Positions 10,601 through 21,446 of a stretch of 64,000 nucleotides of DNA are shown here, one piece after another. Location: positions 2,238,775 to 2,302,774 of the forward strand of contig CM075104.1 in assembly GCA_037576195.1 (NCBI GenBank), read 5' to 3'. The notes under the pieces were generated by a model. The model made no database searches, had not been told where the DNA came from, and worked only from the letters and a program-made list of their open reading frames with translations. This DNA comes from Phytoseiulus persimilis (lineage: Eukaryota; Arthropoda; Arachnida; Mesostigmata; Phytoseiidae). Numbering within the stretch: the stretch's first letter is position 1; each line of letters opens with the position of its first letter. The position numbers were made by a program, and so were the translations under genes.

Positions 10601-13600
10601 TCCCTCCTGGGCGAAGTTCATTTCTTCAGACATCTCAAACACTCCTTGGCCTCGGGCGCGGATTAGGAAAGGCTTCGCACGCGAGCGGGGCTTTGGAGGG
10701 AGGAGTAGTAAACAGAGCGGCTTGTCAACTGCACTCGAACCGACAAAGAGAGAGAGGAAATATCATGGACTTAGAAAGAGTGCGTTAGCGAGGCTTTGGA
10801 AAAATTTTCACGTTGTCCCTCGATCGGCCACCTCCTCCGCCTGAGAATCCCGCAAGATAGATTCAGGCCATTTTCCGCGTGAAGTCGAAAGCTAGCCGGA
10901 CCATCAAGCAGGTTCTGGAGCTTCGTTGAATGGACGTCGGGTATTAGGAGGAATCGGATGTTTCGAGCTCTTATTCCAACATGAACACGAGCCGAAGCCC
11001 CGAGATCCAACAGAGGGGCTATATTCGTGAACTCTTCTCGCAAGAGCTCAGAGTACAAAAGTCACGGTCTCTAACACTTAGTTCATCTGGGCTTAGCGCA
11101 AGGATCCGGACGGCTCACCTGCAGGGTTTTGTCATACCAGCGATTACAAGAGTTGACACCTTTGCCATGCAAAAGATCCTCGCACTGATCAGTACGGCTC
11201 AAATGCTGCTTCGACGGAGGAGTTGGTTCGTTGAGGCAGAGCACTAGGAGACATCGTTCCAGAGCCTCTGTGGAGGGTAGCGAAACACTTGAAACTCTCT
11301 GTGATCTGACACAATATTCCAAACAACGAAACGTGCTCTACCCCTGGGCGGGGAGTGATCTCTCATGGAGGGGAGCGCTGGATTCCCGGACCACTCTGTG
11401 TGGGAACCTGAGCAATCAAATTGATGTCGACCGCGCACGAATGTGTAACTCACCGATGTGGGCAGTGTTATCCTTCCGTAACAACTCATAGTGATGAGCC
11501 CACTTATCGCGCGGTTGGGAAGTCAGAACTCCTACCGGAGGATCTTCGTCGTTTAAGGACGATGATCGGATTCTGTAGAGCGCTGTGGCGATCGAGTCCA
11601 CACAGGGCTGCGAGTCCAAGTTGAGGAAGTAGAACTGAAATCGGATGCGTGGAATTAATCTGACGATCGGCTTTGTTGAGCAAATTTGAATTTCCGGACT
11701 GAGCTCGAGCGATCCGGGCGATGAAATCTTCCGAGCCTGTTGGGTGCATCCAAGAGGTGGCACTTGAATGGCAGAGATCGAGAGCACTGTTCTGGACTGA
11801 CGATACTTCTCTCGGAGGCACATCAGAATCGCATCGCGCTCTGCCGCATGGGCTCGCGAGTGTGCGAACAATGTGGATCATTCAATTCTTCCGCTCAATC
11901 GAGATTCCCCCCTTGTCGACGCCGCTCATTCGCGGGTGAGTTTCCACTTCATTGCTTCCCTTGGAGCTCACAGGTATGTGAACGCCTGGTGTTAAATATT
12001 TCCTACGCCGTCTATTTTCTCCCGCCTGGTCACAAATCAATCGGACAAGCTGACTAAAAGTTCTCAGCCACATTGAGAAATAGCGTGATGCGGGATGATC
12101 GCGAATTTCATCCGTATTCTCTCAGTGAGGCAGAAGTAGAGTGCCACACCTCTTCAAAGTAAGATTGCAGGAGAACTCATTGAAAAACAGTCGGTTCGTT
12201 CCTGCCTGGAGCTCAATCCCGACTCCCGATACAGGAAGAGGGATAATGACGGACGTGCTCGAAAACATACCGACGTTCTCTCCCTGATTGCCCTCATTCC
12301 CCAAGGGTGTAAATCTCTCCATTTCTATCAACATTTCTTGTCGAGTTCGGGAGACTCCGATAATAGATTACTAAGTGCTGCTGCTCCTTGATGGCTACGA
12401 GAAACGTAAGAGTGTCTGAGCGACAACGAGTGAGTACAGGCCGCGATTGCACTAAATAATTCACGACTGATTCCGCATTCAGACGCCACCCTCTTCAGCT
12501 GGCGAGACAGACAACTCATTGCCGGCACGCCGCCGCCGCCTGCTCGGCGAGAGAGGCTGGTGTCTGACGAAAAGCTCGCTTGCAAAACCTCACGGCGAAT
12601 CTTGCAACACACCGACAAATGAGCGAGGGGCTGCCCGGGATTCGTTTTGAACAGACCCGTCAGCCGCACCATACAGCCGCAGCCAGCGCACAGATTGCTG
12701 ATGGAATTTTTGAGCGCCCACCGATCGGCCGACTGACTGATCGAACTACGGGCTGTGAGCTCCAGGACATCATGACGAAAACCAGAGACTGACGAGTCCA
12801 CGAAATCTCTCGCTCGGGGTTATCTTCCATTTCTCCCACGAGCTCGAGGCTCTCATCCAAATCAAGTCCGGAGGAGCCAGCACTGGGTTCCGCTCCATTG
12901 CTCACTTGTGCCTCGCTGATACAATGCCAGAGGCTGACTCTTTCGGGGTTTGGGTGGCCGAGCGGCTATCCGTCCATGCACCCTGGTCGCATGGCAAATC
13001 AAAAGTTCTAAGTACAGCATCGACCATTGCGTTCATTAACAAAATGACGGTTTCCATTAGAACGTAGACGAAAAAACAACGAGCTCAGATATCCGACCAG
13101 CTGAGAGTTGTTTGCGTTGTTCGGCTTTTTGGGTTCAACTGGGTTCGAGAAAACGTAGTTCGGAAGGATTCACCCCGTGTCGGTCGACATTTCATTTGAA
13201 AAGCCTCCCATTCCACCTGAGGAAACCATCCGAATCATCACGTGAAAGCCACTCGTTGGTCCATTGCCTAGTTATGAGTTACGATCGCGAGAATCGCACA
13301 AATCGCGCCCAGCTTGGCACGTTTGACTCGGCTTGACCCTCTAATCCGCCAATCATAACCTGAGTGACGTACGTCTATGGTTCGATCGAGATACGTAATC
13401 CGAATTGGAGCGCGCCAAGCATTCTGTTATGAAGCGCTTCAAGCGCTGAACGCGTGTCTCGTTATCTTGCAAACCGAATAGCGCTTCGGAGGGTTGGTTC
13501 GCGGAGCTCATCGACTTTGATGGAATTGAGGTTTTGCCACCACCAACGAAACAGCGAGGAGGAGGTTGGATGTTAGTTATACGATTTGGGAAGGAAACAT

Positions 13601-15739
13601 TTCATGCATTCATACACGCGTCGGAGCGGTATCTCACCTGTTTCCGGTGGATGACAACCACACTCTTGTGGTATTTTGGATCTTTCTTGTTGTTGAGCTG
13701 ATAATCCGTCTCCACACCAGGACGGCGATACGAATTGAAGAAGTTCGAATAAGTTTCCATGCACATGGGCGACCTCTTTGCGTGAACGGCCCTTGAGAAG
13801 TCTTGCTCTAGAGTTTCTCTGCAAAGAGAATAATCCGAGTATGATTTAAAAGACTGGGTGCGAGTTTTCTAACCCGAATGCGGATTTTGAAATCGCAAGT
13901 TCTGCTCAAAGTGTCGAGAAGCACCGCGAGAGATCGTCGAGCTCCCCGTTATCATTGTGCGCAGTTCTACGAAAAAATATCTCTTTCCGATTTGTCGGAC
14001 GTTCTGGGCTCGTTCCGACTGCCCGGGACCCAGCACCCGATCCGCAGAGGCTCGAAGCGCATTGTCTCGGAGCCGAGCGGAGAGAGTTCCTGAGATCCCA
14101 GGGTGGGTGAATGGCTCTGCCCGAACCTGTCTTTGCGTTTCTCCTGGGATTTATGCAAGCTGCGAGACAACGCTGACCACAAGCGCTAGTTTGCTCCAGC
14201 CCCACAGCGACTGAGGCCGCCAGCCGGTCGGCCAGAGGAGCACTGGGAATGCCCACCATTGGGTAAATGGTAATGACCAACTTCGTTATAGCCCTCTGCT
14301 CTACCCTTCACCGAGCTAGATAGGTTTACAATGCCCATAGACTCCTAGAGATTCGTTTCAAAAGAACACACCCTCCTTCGTTCTGGGTCGGAGAGCAAGT
14401 GCTGTCCTGACAAACATCTCGTTGTTTCATTCTCTTCCACGGACTCATTCTCCTGAAGAGCTCCGTCAGCCGTGGCGCGTAATGGCACCATCTGCGGAGC
14501 CCAGAAGAGAGTACCGAAGGTACAAGAGGGCGAGTGATAGCAAGAGAGATCCGGCGCGGAATGCGACGCTGGCGTCGATCGTTCCGCTCGAGGTTCAGCC
14601 GGGGCAATTTTTACGAAACTAAAAAGCGTGCAGCGAGAATCTCCGCCTAATGAAGAGCTCTTAAGCAACACAAATTCAATTTGGGAATGAGGCCATTTGC
14701 TCCGAAAGCCAGACACCGTCTGAGTGGCCGGTTGGTGGCTGCTCGTTCTGAAGAGTCGGTTCGAGCAGCGCGAGCCTGCGTCATTCCACGTTGTCCCAGT
14801 TCGACCTTCCAATTTCACTCGGGTCTCATCGGAGCGAAGATCCTTCTTGATTCGAAGCAGCACGGCCGAGGATTCTCTTGGATTCCGGGAAGCGATAGAA
14901 GTTCCGAGAATGATCGAGCTCAACTCTGCGAGATAAGAACTTGACATTGGAAGGATCCGACCGTCGTAAAAACTCCTTTCGAAATTTCCCCATCGTCTCG
15001 AGCGCCGTATTCCTGACATAACTCGAAAGTTCTTGCAAGTGGCGCAATCGCTGTACCCGTGAGGTCCAACGCAGATGCTTGGTCGTAATCAGGTTTTCTA
15101 GCCTCAGGAGCTTCGCGTTTGGACAGCTCTCCCTTGTTGGACGATATTTCTTGCAGTTCGGCGAGAAGAGAGAAGCTCCATGATTGGAAAAGGAGTAAGT
15201 ACTGCACACTCTGACATCATCTCCATACTTCCATTCACTCACGTTTCGATGAGCATCTGGAAGTCCAGAGCAAAGTGAAGGAGTTGCGCGGCAAAAAGCA
15301 CCTGATCCTTAAGAGTTTTGAAATTTTGTCGAGGAAACAGGAAGAAAGCAGACTGATTCACTGGTAGGGGTGTACGGTTCAGCAAGTACATTTCAGGGAG
15401 CCAAACATAGGTCGCCTGGAAGAGAGAACGGAATTATCTGTCTGTCTCTGTGTTGTCAGAAACACCGATGCACCTCCTATCAGAGTCACTATTTCCCTTA
15501 ATCCGTCATTGATGGACGCATCGTTCGGTGTCTCAACTCACCCAGTTTTCTTTTTCCTGTGCCAATTTCTCTACGAGTCGATGCAATGTGATCCCATCTC
15601 CCTTCGCGAAGTCCTGGACTATTCTGACCGTTTCGTCGTACTGATTTTTCGGTACGACCGCCTCGAGACAGGCGAGGTATCTTTGGAGCGTGACTTCGAG
15701 GGGTGGCAGTGACGGCTTGGGCAGCTCCTTGATCCAGCA
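7453..15739 (-). CDS. Choline acetyltransferase, eleven exons, 5' end not resolved
   Basis: Transfers acetyl from acetyl-CoA to choline to make acetylcholine in cholinergic nerve endings. It belongs to the choline/carnitine O-acyltransferase family. The exons (15542-15739, 15243-15415, 13638-13818, 11454-11634, 11119-11267, 9834-10057, 8537-8659, 8215-8353, 8040-8102, 7811-7945, 7453-7665) join in frame, give 592 residues and a TGA at 7453-7455, and cover the family from the N-terminal LPxPPLExTLxxYL helix to the end. The catalytic histidine is in MEHSQSEG (residue 309 of this numbering). Other family landmarks are SPMCM near 145, NRWYDKTLQ (286-294), YESASLRRF (419-427), LSTSQ (518-522) and PDGYG (538-542). 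Every intron is GT-AG, 94 to 2003 bp. The introns over 300 bp (13819-15242, 11635-13637, 10058-11118, 8660-9833) show nothing else. The initiator methionine lies in an upstream exon not firmly found. VAChT lies upstream on the same strand. Confidence 0.96.
7811..7945 (-). CDS. ChAT exon J
   Basis: Residues 478-522. Acceptor ttacag, donor gtgtgc. Codes [12 protein letters not shown] and ends with LSTSQ, both diagnostic of choline/carnitine acyltransferases. Confidence 0.95.
8040..8102 (-). CDS. ChAT exon I
   Basis: Residues 457-477, a 63-bp exon with a strong polypyrimidine acceptor (ttccctttcag) and donor gtgagt. Codes an amphipathic helix. Confidence 0.9.
8215..8353 (-). CDS. ChAT exon H
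   Basis: Residues 410-456. Acceptor cccgtcag, donor gtaagc. Contains [20 protein letters not shown], one of the best conserved blocks of the family (choline and carboxylate binding). Confidence 0.96.
8537..8659 (-). CDS. ChAT exon G
   Basis: Residues 369-410. Acceptor acccatag, donor gtaagc. Codes [17 protein letters not shown] and [16 protein letters not shown], which form part of the CoA side of the tunnel. Confidence 0.94.
9834..10057 (-). CDS. ChAT exon F, catalytic histidine
   Basis: Residues 295-369. Acceptor tgattccag, donor gtaagc. Contains [18 protein letters not shown], with the active-site histidine at residue 309 that acts as general base in this family. Confidence 0.96.
11119..11267 (-). 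CDS. ChAT exon E
   Basis: Residues 245-294. Acceptor taccctccacag, donor gtgagc. Carries [14 protein letters not shown] and the LLHGKG...NRWYDKTLQ stretch that leads into the catalytic strand. Confidence 0.95.
11454..11634 (-). CDS. ChAT exon D
   Basis: Residues 185-245. Acceptor gatttcag, donor gtgagt. Contains [21 protein letters not shown], the family's P.G.LT...R..WA motif, ending one base into a codon. Confidence 0.95.
13638..13818 (-). CDS. ChAT exon C
   Basis: Residues 124-184. Acceptor ctttgcag, donor gtgaga, ending in phase 0. Codes [19 protein letters not shown], the family's PLCM.QY...SSYR.PG motif, and the SVVVIHRKQ strand. Confidence 0.95.
15243..15415 (-). CDS. ChAT exon B
   Basis: Residues 67-124. 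It starts after tccag and ends at gtgagt within a threonine codon. It holds the [16 protein letters not shown] and FLFPRQNF motifs that correspond to the family's DDMYL...LPVNS...VFP segment. Confidence 0.95.
15542..15739 (-). CDS. ChAT exon A (most N-terminal exon found)
   Basis: Residues 1-66 of the assembled part. The acceptor is ttgattccag and the donor gtgagt, both phase 0. It codes the family's LPxPPLE substrate-domain entry and the [18 protein letters not shown] helix. There is no start codon, since the frame opens directly after the acceptor with Cys-Trp-Ile. Confidence 0.95.
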
Positions 15740-16679
15740 CTGGAATCAAACACAATCGGGATGAGCAGGAGGAATCAGCCAGAACTCCTATGATCCTGAT
15801 TGCTCCTGTGAATAGAATGTGTGTGGTCTGATGTAGCACCCGGGTTTCGCGGAGTTTTTGTTCGCGACTACTTCCTGTAGAATTTGACCGCGCGTGGGTT
15901 GCGGTAAAGCTTCTACGTTGATCATTGCGCGTTCAGCTGACGCGGCGCTTTATATTGCCCCGAGAATTTCGCGAGGAGCTGTTCTATGGCTCCCCTGTGG
16001 TGCCCCCGTCCCATCGGACTGTGCATACCACATCGTTCCTGTCGGGTACTTTGTCATCATAACCATGTCAAGTGTTCTTCAGGGAGAGCCGTTCTGATAA
16101 AAGACGAGCAAAAAAAAAATAAAAGACGCCGTTCATCAGCTGCCTGTTGCTCGACCATCATAACTCCGGATATTCTTTCAGAAATGGTTTCCGGGAAATG
16201 GGTTGTCTTGATCTGGATTCCAGAGCAGAATCGACGCCGACAAACCGTTTCGCGGGGCCAAGGCCGGGGCGGAGGATATTGCGAGAAGGATGAAGATTTC
16301 TCGCCTCGATCGATGTCGAGACAAGAATAGCTCCGTCGCCAGACGAATGAATTAAATACAGCCCTCGCGCAGTTGACGGATTTCTGTGCGGCACAACATC
16401 TATTCGGCACCTGCCTCGCTCAAATAAGAGAGACCACGCCCTACTAGATCCTCTCGTGACTCAGTCAGAATGTTCCTACACTTCTCTCATACTTCCTCGA
16501 TCTATCAGATATCCTCTCAATCCCCTGCGTCCTCGTCGGGTCTCTGCCCGGTCTCTCTTGCCGTACTCGGAGGCGATGAATCGATCGTCTGATCGATTGA
16601 CAACAGCTCGGAACATCGTCGATTCGACGGTGTCTCTCTCTGCACGCTCTCGGTGATATTCACTCACTCGCTCGCTCAC

Positions 16680-16715
16680 CTTAAGCTTCACATGGAGCCC
16701 TTCATTCTGACACAT
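16680..16715 (-). other. Possible first coding exon of ChAT (candidate)
   Basis: A start codon at 16713-16715 opens a 12-codon stretch ending exactly at a good splice donor (AAG then gtgagc) in phase 0. That is the phase required by the exon at 15542-15739, about 940 bp downstream. An AT-rich TATA-like motif lies about 70 bp upstream on the same strand. There is no sequence conservation to judge from, and short start-to-donor arrangements occur by chance, so this is only a candidate. The true start may instead lie upstream of VAChT. Confidence 0.22.
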
Positions 16716-19700
16716 CGGCCTCACCTCTGGTAATTAGCCCGGGACGGGAGATTAGTGGGCTTGCGCGACGGTTCCCATATAAACGCAGCTCATAATTCGA
16801 GTAGAAGCCGTCCTGGCTAACAAGCTCAAGCGTGAACCAAACTGGACACAGAGAGAAAACCGAAACGAAGAAACTCACGCTGTTCGAGCTATATCGGATG
16901 TATCATATATATAACTCGGATTCATAACAGTCGCATGTTCTCGAACACTCGATACCCGAATGGGGGAGAAAGAAGATGGAATGAGAAGTTGAGTATTCTA
17001 CGAAGTTTGTTCGAACGAGAGCCGGTTGATTGAATTCATCATCGGCTGCCGTGCTCATCGTTCGCTTAGGCGACCAGGAATTCGTCCAGAGCTGAGAGAG
17101 AGAGACGCAAGAAAAGAAGAGAACAGCTCCCTTGGGGCTCATAACTAAAACGCGACCCCTCTGAGGCTTGGCTGTACCTCGGATAAATTGTGCTCTTTCT
17201 TCCTCTCTTCCTCCCCCTCTTCTGCTTCAGGACGATCAGCGTTTTCGTTCAGTGAACGACGGAGTGGACTCCAATCATTATGCGTACAATCGTGCCCACT
17301 ACCGGAATGTTATCGAGAAATTCTGTCGGCGAACACGACAGATTGTAATGTGGATACGGAGTTCCGATTTTATTCTCGATCGACCGAAAACCTTCCGCCT
17401 TTACCCCGATCGGCGTTATGGAAACTCTCGCCAAGCTCTCGAACTCAAATGAGCGACTGACACCTGTTTTCTGTAGGCATGGTACCTCTTTTCATCAACG
17501 GAGTGCTCCTCTCCATGGACTGATGGGGCATATCTCCAGCATTTCAGTTCTTCCAGAGCTTGATATGAAATCTAGGAGAAAACATCGGAGGGAACGATAG
17601 GGAAGAAGAACGCTCACGCGAAGTAGATTGAGGTCCTTGAGAACAGTGTACACGGTCAAAGGAAGATTGAGGCAACAAACTTGCCGGCCCACGTCCATCG
17701 AACACATCAGAACCTGGACGAAGTCTTCCGTCCGCGTCCGGTTCTACAGCCGCACGAACTTCTCTGTTGCGCTTCTCCGAAAAAACACTACTATCAAAGA
17801 GCTCAGTGGAACTCAGTCGAAACGGTGCCGATCTTCGCGAACAGAAGAGACTCCGGAAGCTCGGCACCGGGGCGGCACAGGGACATTTTGAGTCCTCCGC
17901 AAAACTCTATTCTGCCGTCGGTCGGCCGACGAATGGAGCATCGCCTCGCTAGCAGCTTTTGCGTTGAACGCTAATCCACCATTCTAGCTCTCTGGCCGAC
18001 TCGCAAGCCGGCGCGCCGAACTTTCTCTCAAGGATCATTTCCATGACGATCATCATTTTTCCCTGTGTCGGCTGCATCAGGAGGAATCATCATGAGTTTT
18101 TCCATCAGTCGTTCGATATCGATGGGACTATCGTAACGTTTCCTTCTATCTATCCCAGGGATTTGCGCTTGATCTCCCTGCGCCGAGCAAACTCGACGAA
18201 AGCGTGTCGGGCTGCCCGTGTTGACTGACCGATCCCCGACCGACCAGCCTCGGGGTTCGCAAGGCGCGCCGATGCTCTCGGATCTGGGTACACGAGAGTA
18301 TTTCCGGTCCGACTCGAGGAGTCACCGGTCATCTCCAGGCACTGCACTTCCGCAAGTGTGCTCGTACAATTGTTGAATGATTTCTGGGCCAGACTTCCGA
18401 TCCGAAAATCCTTTTCGACCGGCAAACGATCCCGAATCCTCAGAGTTCCGTCACCGCTCAAATGAAGGAATCAGAACTCCGACGTCAAGCTCGTTGCGAA
18501 ATCCAGCACGGCAGCGGGGAACTTCTGCTATGGCGATCGCGAGCGTCGTAATAATCAAGACAACCAGCGAATGACACAGAGCGACTCTGTTGAAAACATA
18601 TCATGTGGGGGAGAACGCCGAGGATCGCAGGAGACTCGACAGCGGGGGAACCCTTGAGCCCTTGGGACAGGCTGGCTAAGACCAGGATAACGACGTCAAA
18701 GAAATAAAGGATCAAGACCGAAATCGGAATCCGACATCGACGACGAGAGAGCACAAGGGTCGCTCGAGCCGGTTCTTGCGTCGACTCGGCTATCCATCTA
18801 CTTATTTGCTCGGCTACGAGGCTGTTCTGATATTTTTCTTCAATATCTTTTCGCCCCCAACGAAGATGAAGTTGGAACCGCGGGGTCCTGCCGAGTCATT
18901 CTATGGAGTGAACTCATGGATCTCCGGAGAGCGAATCGAGAGGAAGCGAACGAAGAGGGAAGGAGAGGAGAGTCATTCGAATCAAGCCAAGAACAACAAC
19001 AACAGAGGCTGCGGGCGGTAGGGGGATCGGCGAGGAATAACATCGATACGACGACGACTACGAAGGAGACGACGAAAGAAAAACATGTGAGAACACTATG
19101 CATTACCAGACATTGAGTAGAATCGCGTCGGATCCGACAAGCTTCTCTAAACTCGACTTTTTGTCGTTGTTTTCTTCGATAAGGAGCGAAAACACACTGA
19201 AACAATGTGATCCCCCTCCAAGATTGCTATCCGGAGCTGTGCAACGTGAGCATCAGGATGAGCGCGCCGGGCTGACTTTTGGGAATAAGTTCTGTCTCCA
19301 CAAAATTTTCGGAAAATTCGAAGCAGAAGCGTCCGTGGAGTATACGAGGCGCCGCATCTCGCGATGTCGAGCAAGAGGCTCCGATCGACTGATGTTGAGC
19401 TCGTACCACTCGAGTCCGGTTTCAAAAAGTCTCGTGTAAGTGCGGGATCTCTCGTTTGTCGAAACCGACACAGTTCGAAGCTGTCACTGGCAGCCACTCG
19501 GGCAATTCCGGTTCATATGGCTTGCTGCTGTTGACTCGAGCTCCACCGAACGATCTCACAGCATGAATCCATGCGCTAAAGACCCGCTCTGTCGCAGAGT
19601 CTGCCGTGGCCCAATCATTCCGTACATCCCCGTGTGCGCAGTCTGATTCGGCGCGCCTGTTCCTCAACGAGCCGCCCTCTGAAGACGATCATCGATACTT

Positions 19701-21433
19701 GGTGAAAGGAACTGGCATTTTGTGAGACGCAGGAACCATGGAATTGACACCCAGTCGGAGGTGTTCGGCTTCCGACGCCTCCGCGTCGACATTCCAATAA
19801 TCGAATGCTCCTCATAACGAATCACAATCGGAGTATGATTCGTACCACTCTTGAAACGCAGTTGACCCGCGCCTGTAGTTCCTGACTCAGAGTACGTTGC
19901 TGGACCATCTATTTGTCTGCCCACTTCTCTCGGGTTTTTCCATGCTCTCTCTCTCTCTGCTTGTTTCGGTCGATGTGTCTGTCGTTTCGTCCATCGGTCG
20001 GTCCGTCTGACTTTCGGACTGAGAGGAGAGAGAAAGTAAGCGGGCAGGGAGAGCAAGCGAAGAGCAGGTCCCTAATTGGGAGTTTTCTTTTGCCCCGGGC
20101 TGTTCGTTAGAGACGAGTTTATGTATGGAAATCAGCTGGGGAGAAAGCGGCGGGAGCGCCAGCCAGGGACGCGGGGTCGGGTCGACTGGCCTCCCAGCCC
20201 GCTCGCCTGCCTGCCATATACCCAACAAGCCTGCTCTGTCGGGTCTTTGGGTCGGTCGGCTGCTGCTGCCACCGCCGCCGCCATAGACAGCTCCCCCGGG
20301 AAGCTTCCTGCTTAAGACTTTGTTCACAGCTCTGGACAGCTTCTGTGTGCATGCTTGCCTGTGTGTGGCAAATTACGAGCCAATAGGGAGTTCTCTCTCT
20401 TCCGAGCAGCAACCACCGTTCAATACACGACGAGGCCAGCCAACGAGCGGGCATTGCTGCCGAGTACTTCGACTTCATCTTACACTGCGGTCAGTCAGCT
20501 AATCATTCAGTTGGAGAATCGGAACTTTCCTCCTCATCGGTCTGCATATTCCAGCGGTGAACTGATCGCAGCCCGTCAATTTGCGAGAGGCGACTCGCGT
20601 TGCGCACCCGAAAAGAGTTCCTCCCGTGACGGTCGCCTGCCGCGTTCTCTTCGCCACCGGCACCGTGCTCTTTTCGTTCATTTGCCCTCTCTACGTACAT
20701 GGGTCACGTTGTGTTGTTCGGACGAGTTCGTTGCGAGAATCCTAAATAGCAGCACCGGAACCGCCGGCTGGCATTGCGTTCGGCTCCCGCCTCCCCCTGG
20801 TCACAGGTTCCGCTGACGGAGTTCGATGGAAGCTTGTTTCGATCCGAGTCTAGCCTGACGAATCGAAACCCGGGAGCTCCCGCGACGACGGCCGGGGCTG
20901 AATCGATCGAGGCTATCACAGATTCAGAGAATTCCCGCACAAGTCGAGATGCGGCATAGAAAACAGGTGCGACTGCGGGATCCCGAGGATGCGCATCGAA
21001 CAACTTGAAATTTCGAGACCGCCCTCGGAGAAACTGGAATCTGATTGCGGACAAAAACATCTCCCCTAGGCGGAAGAGGCCGTGGGGAATCGGAGCAAGC
21101 GCCGTCTGCACCGGTTCCGGTAATGTCTCGTCTATTGGATCGCCCGCAAACCGATCCCCGGTGGCTGATCGGACGCTTCGTTGCGTTCTGCCGCTCCCTC
21201 CCTCGTTCCCACGGATGACGTGTCGCAATCACTGAGCTGTGCCTCCGGATAATTTCCATCATCCTGACTATGAACCCCGAGTAGTGGTCATGAAGTGCCG
21301 CCTCAATGCGGACGTCCAAATCGAGATCTTGAACGTTGCCGCCATTTGAACGGTTTCCAGTGCCCGTCCTCCGCGAGCTCGCGCGTTGAGAGCTTTTTGC
21401 GCAACTCCATTCGTGTTGATTACGATTTCGTAA

Positions 21434-21446
21434 CCCCCCCCCCCCC
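21434..21446. repeat. Homopolymer C run
   Basis: Thirteen consecutive C on the + strand, followed by TCCC. Confidence 0.9.

Noticed and set aside
12950-13015. tRNA-like string GTGGCCGAGCGG
   Set aside because: It resembles the D-arm of a serine or leucine tRNA, but there is no matching T-arm GTTCGA box or closing acceptor stem at the right distance.
14345-15019. 224-codon minus-strand ORF
   Set aside because: It overlaps frames of similar length on the other strand, lies wholly inside a ChAT intron (13819-15242), and has no recognisable domain.
20704-21228. Possible gene on the minus strand between VAChT and ChAT
   Set aside because: No family motif, and competing open frames lie on both strands. 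GC-rich intronic DNA produces such frames readily.
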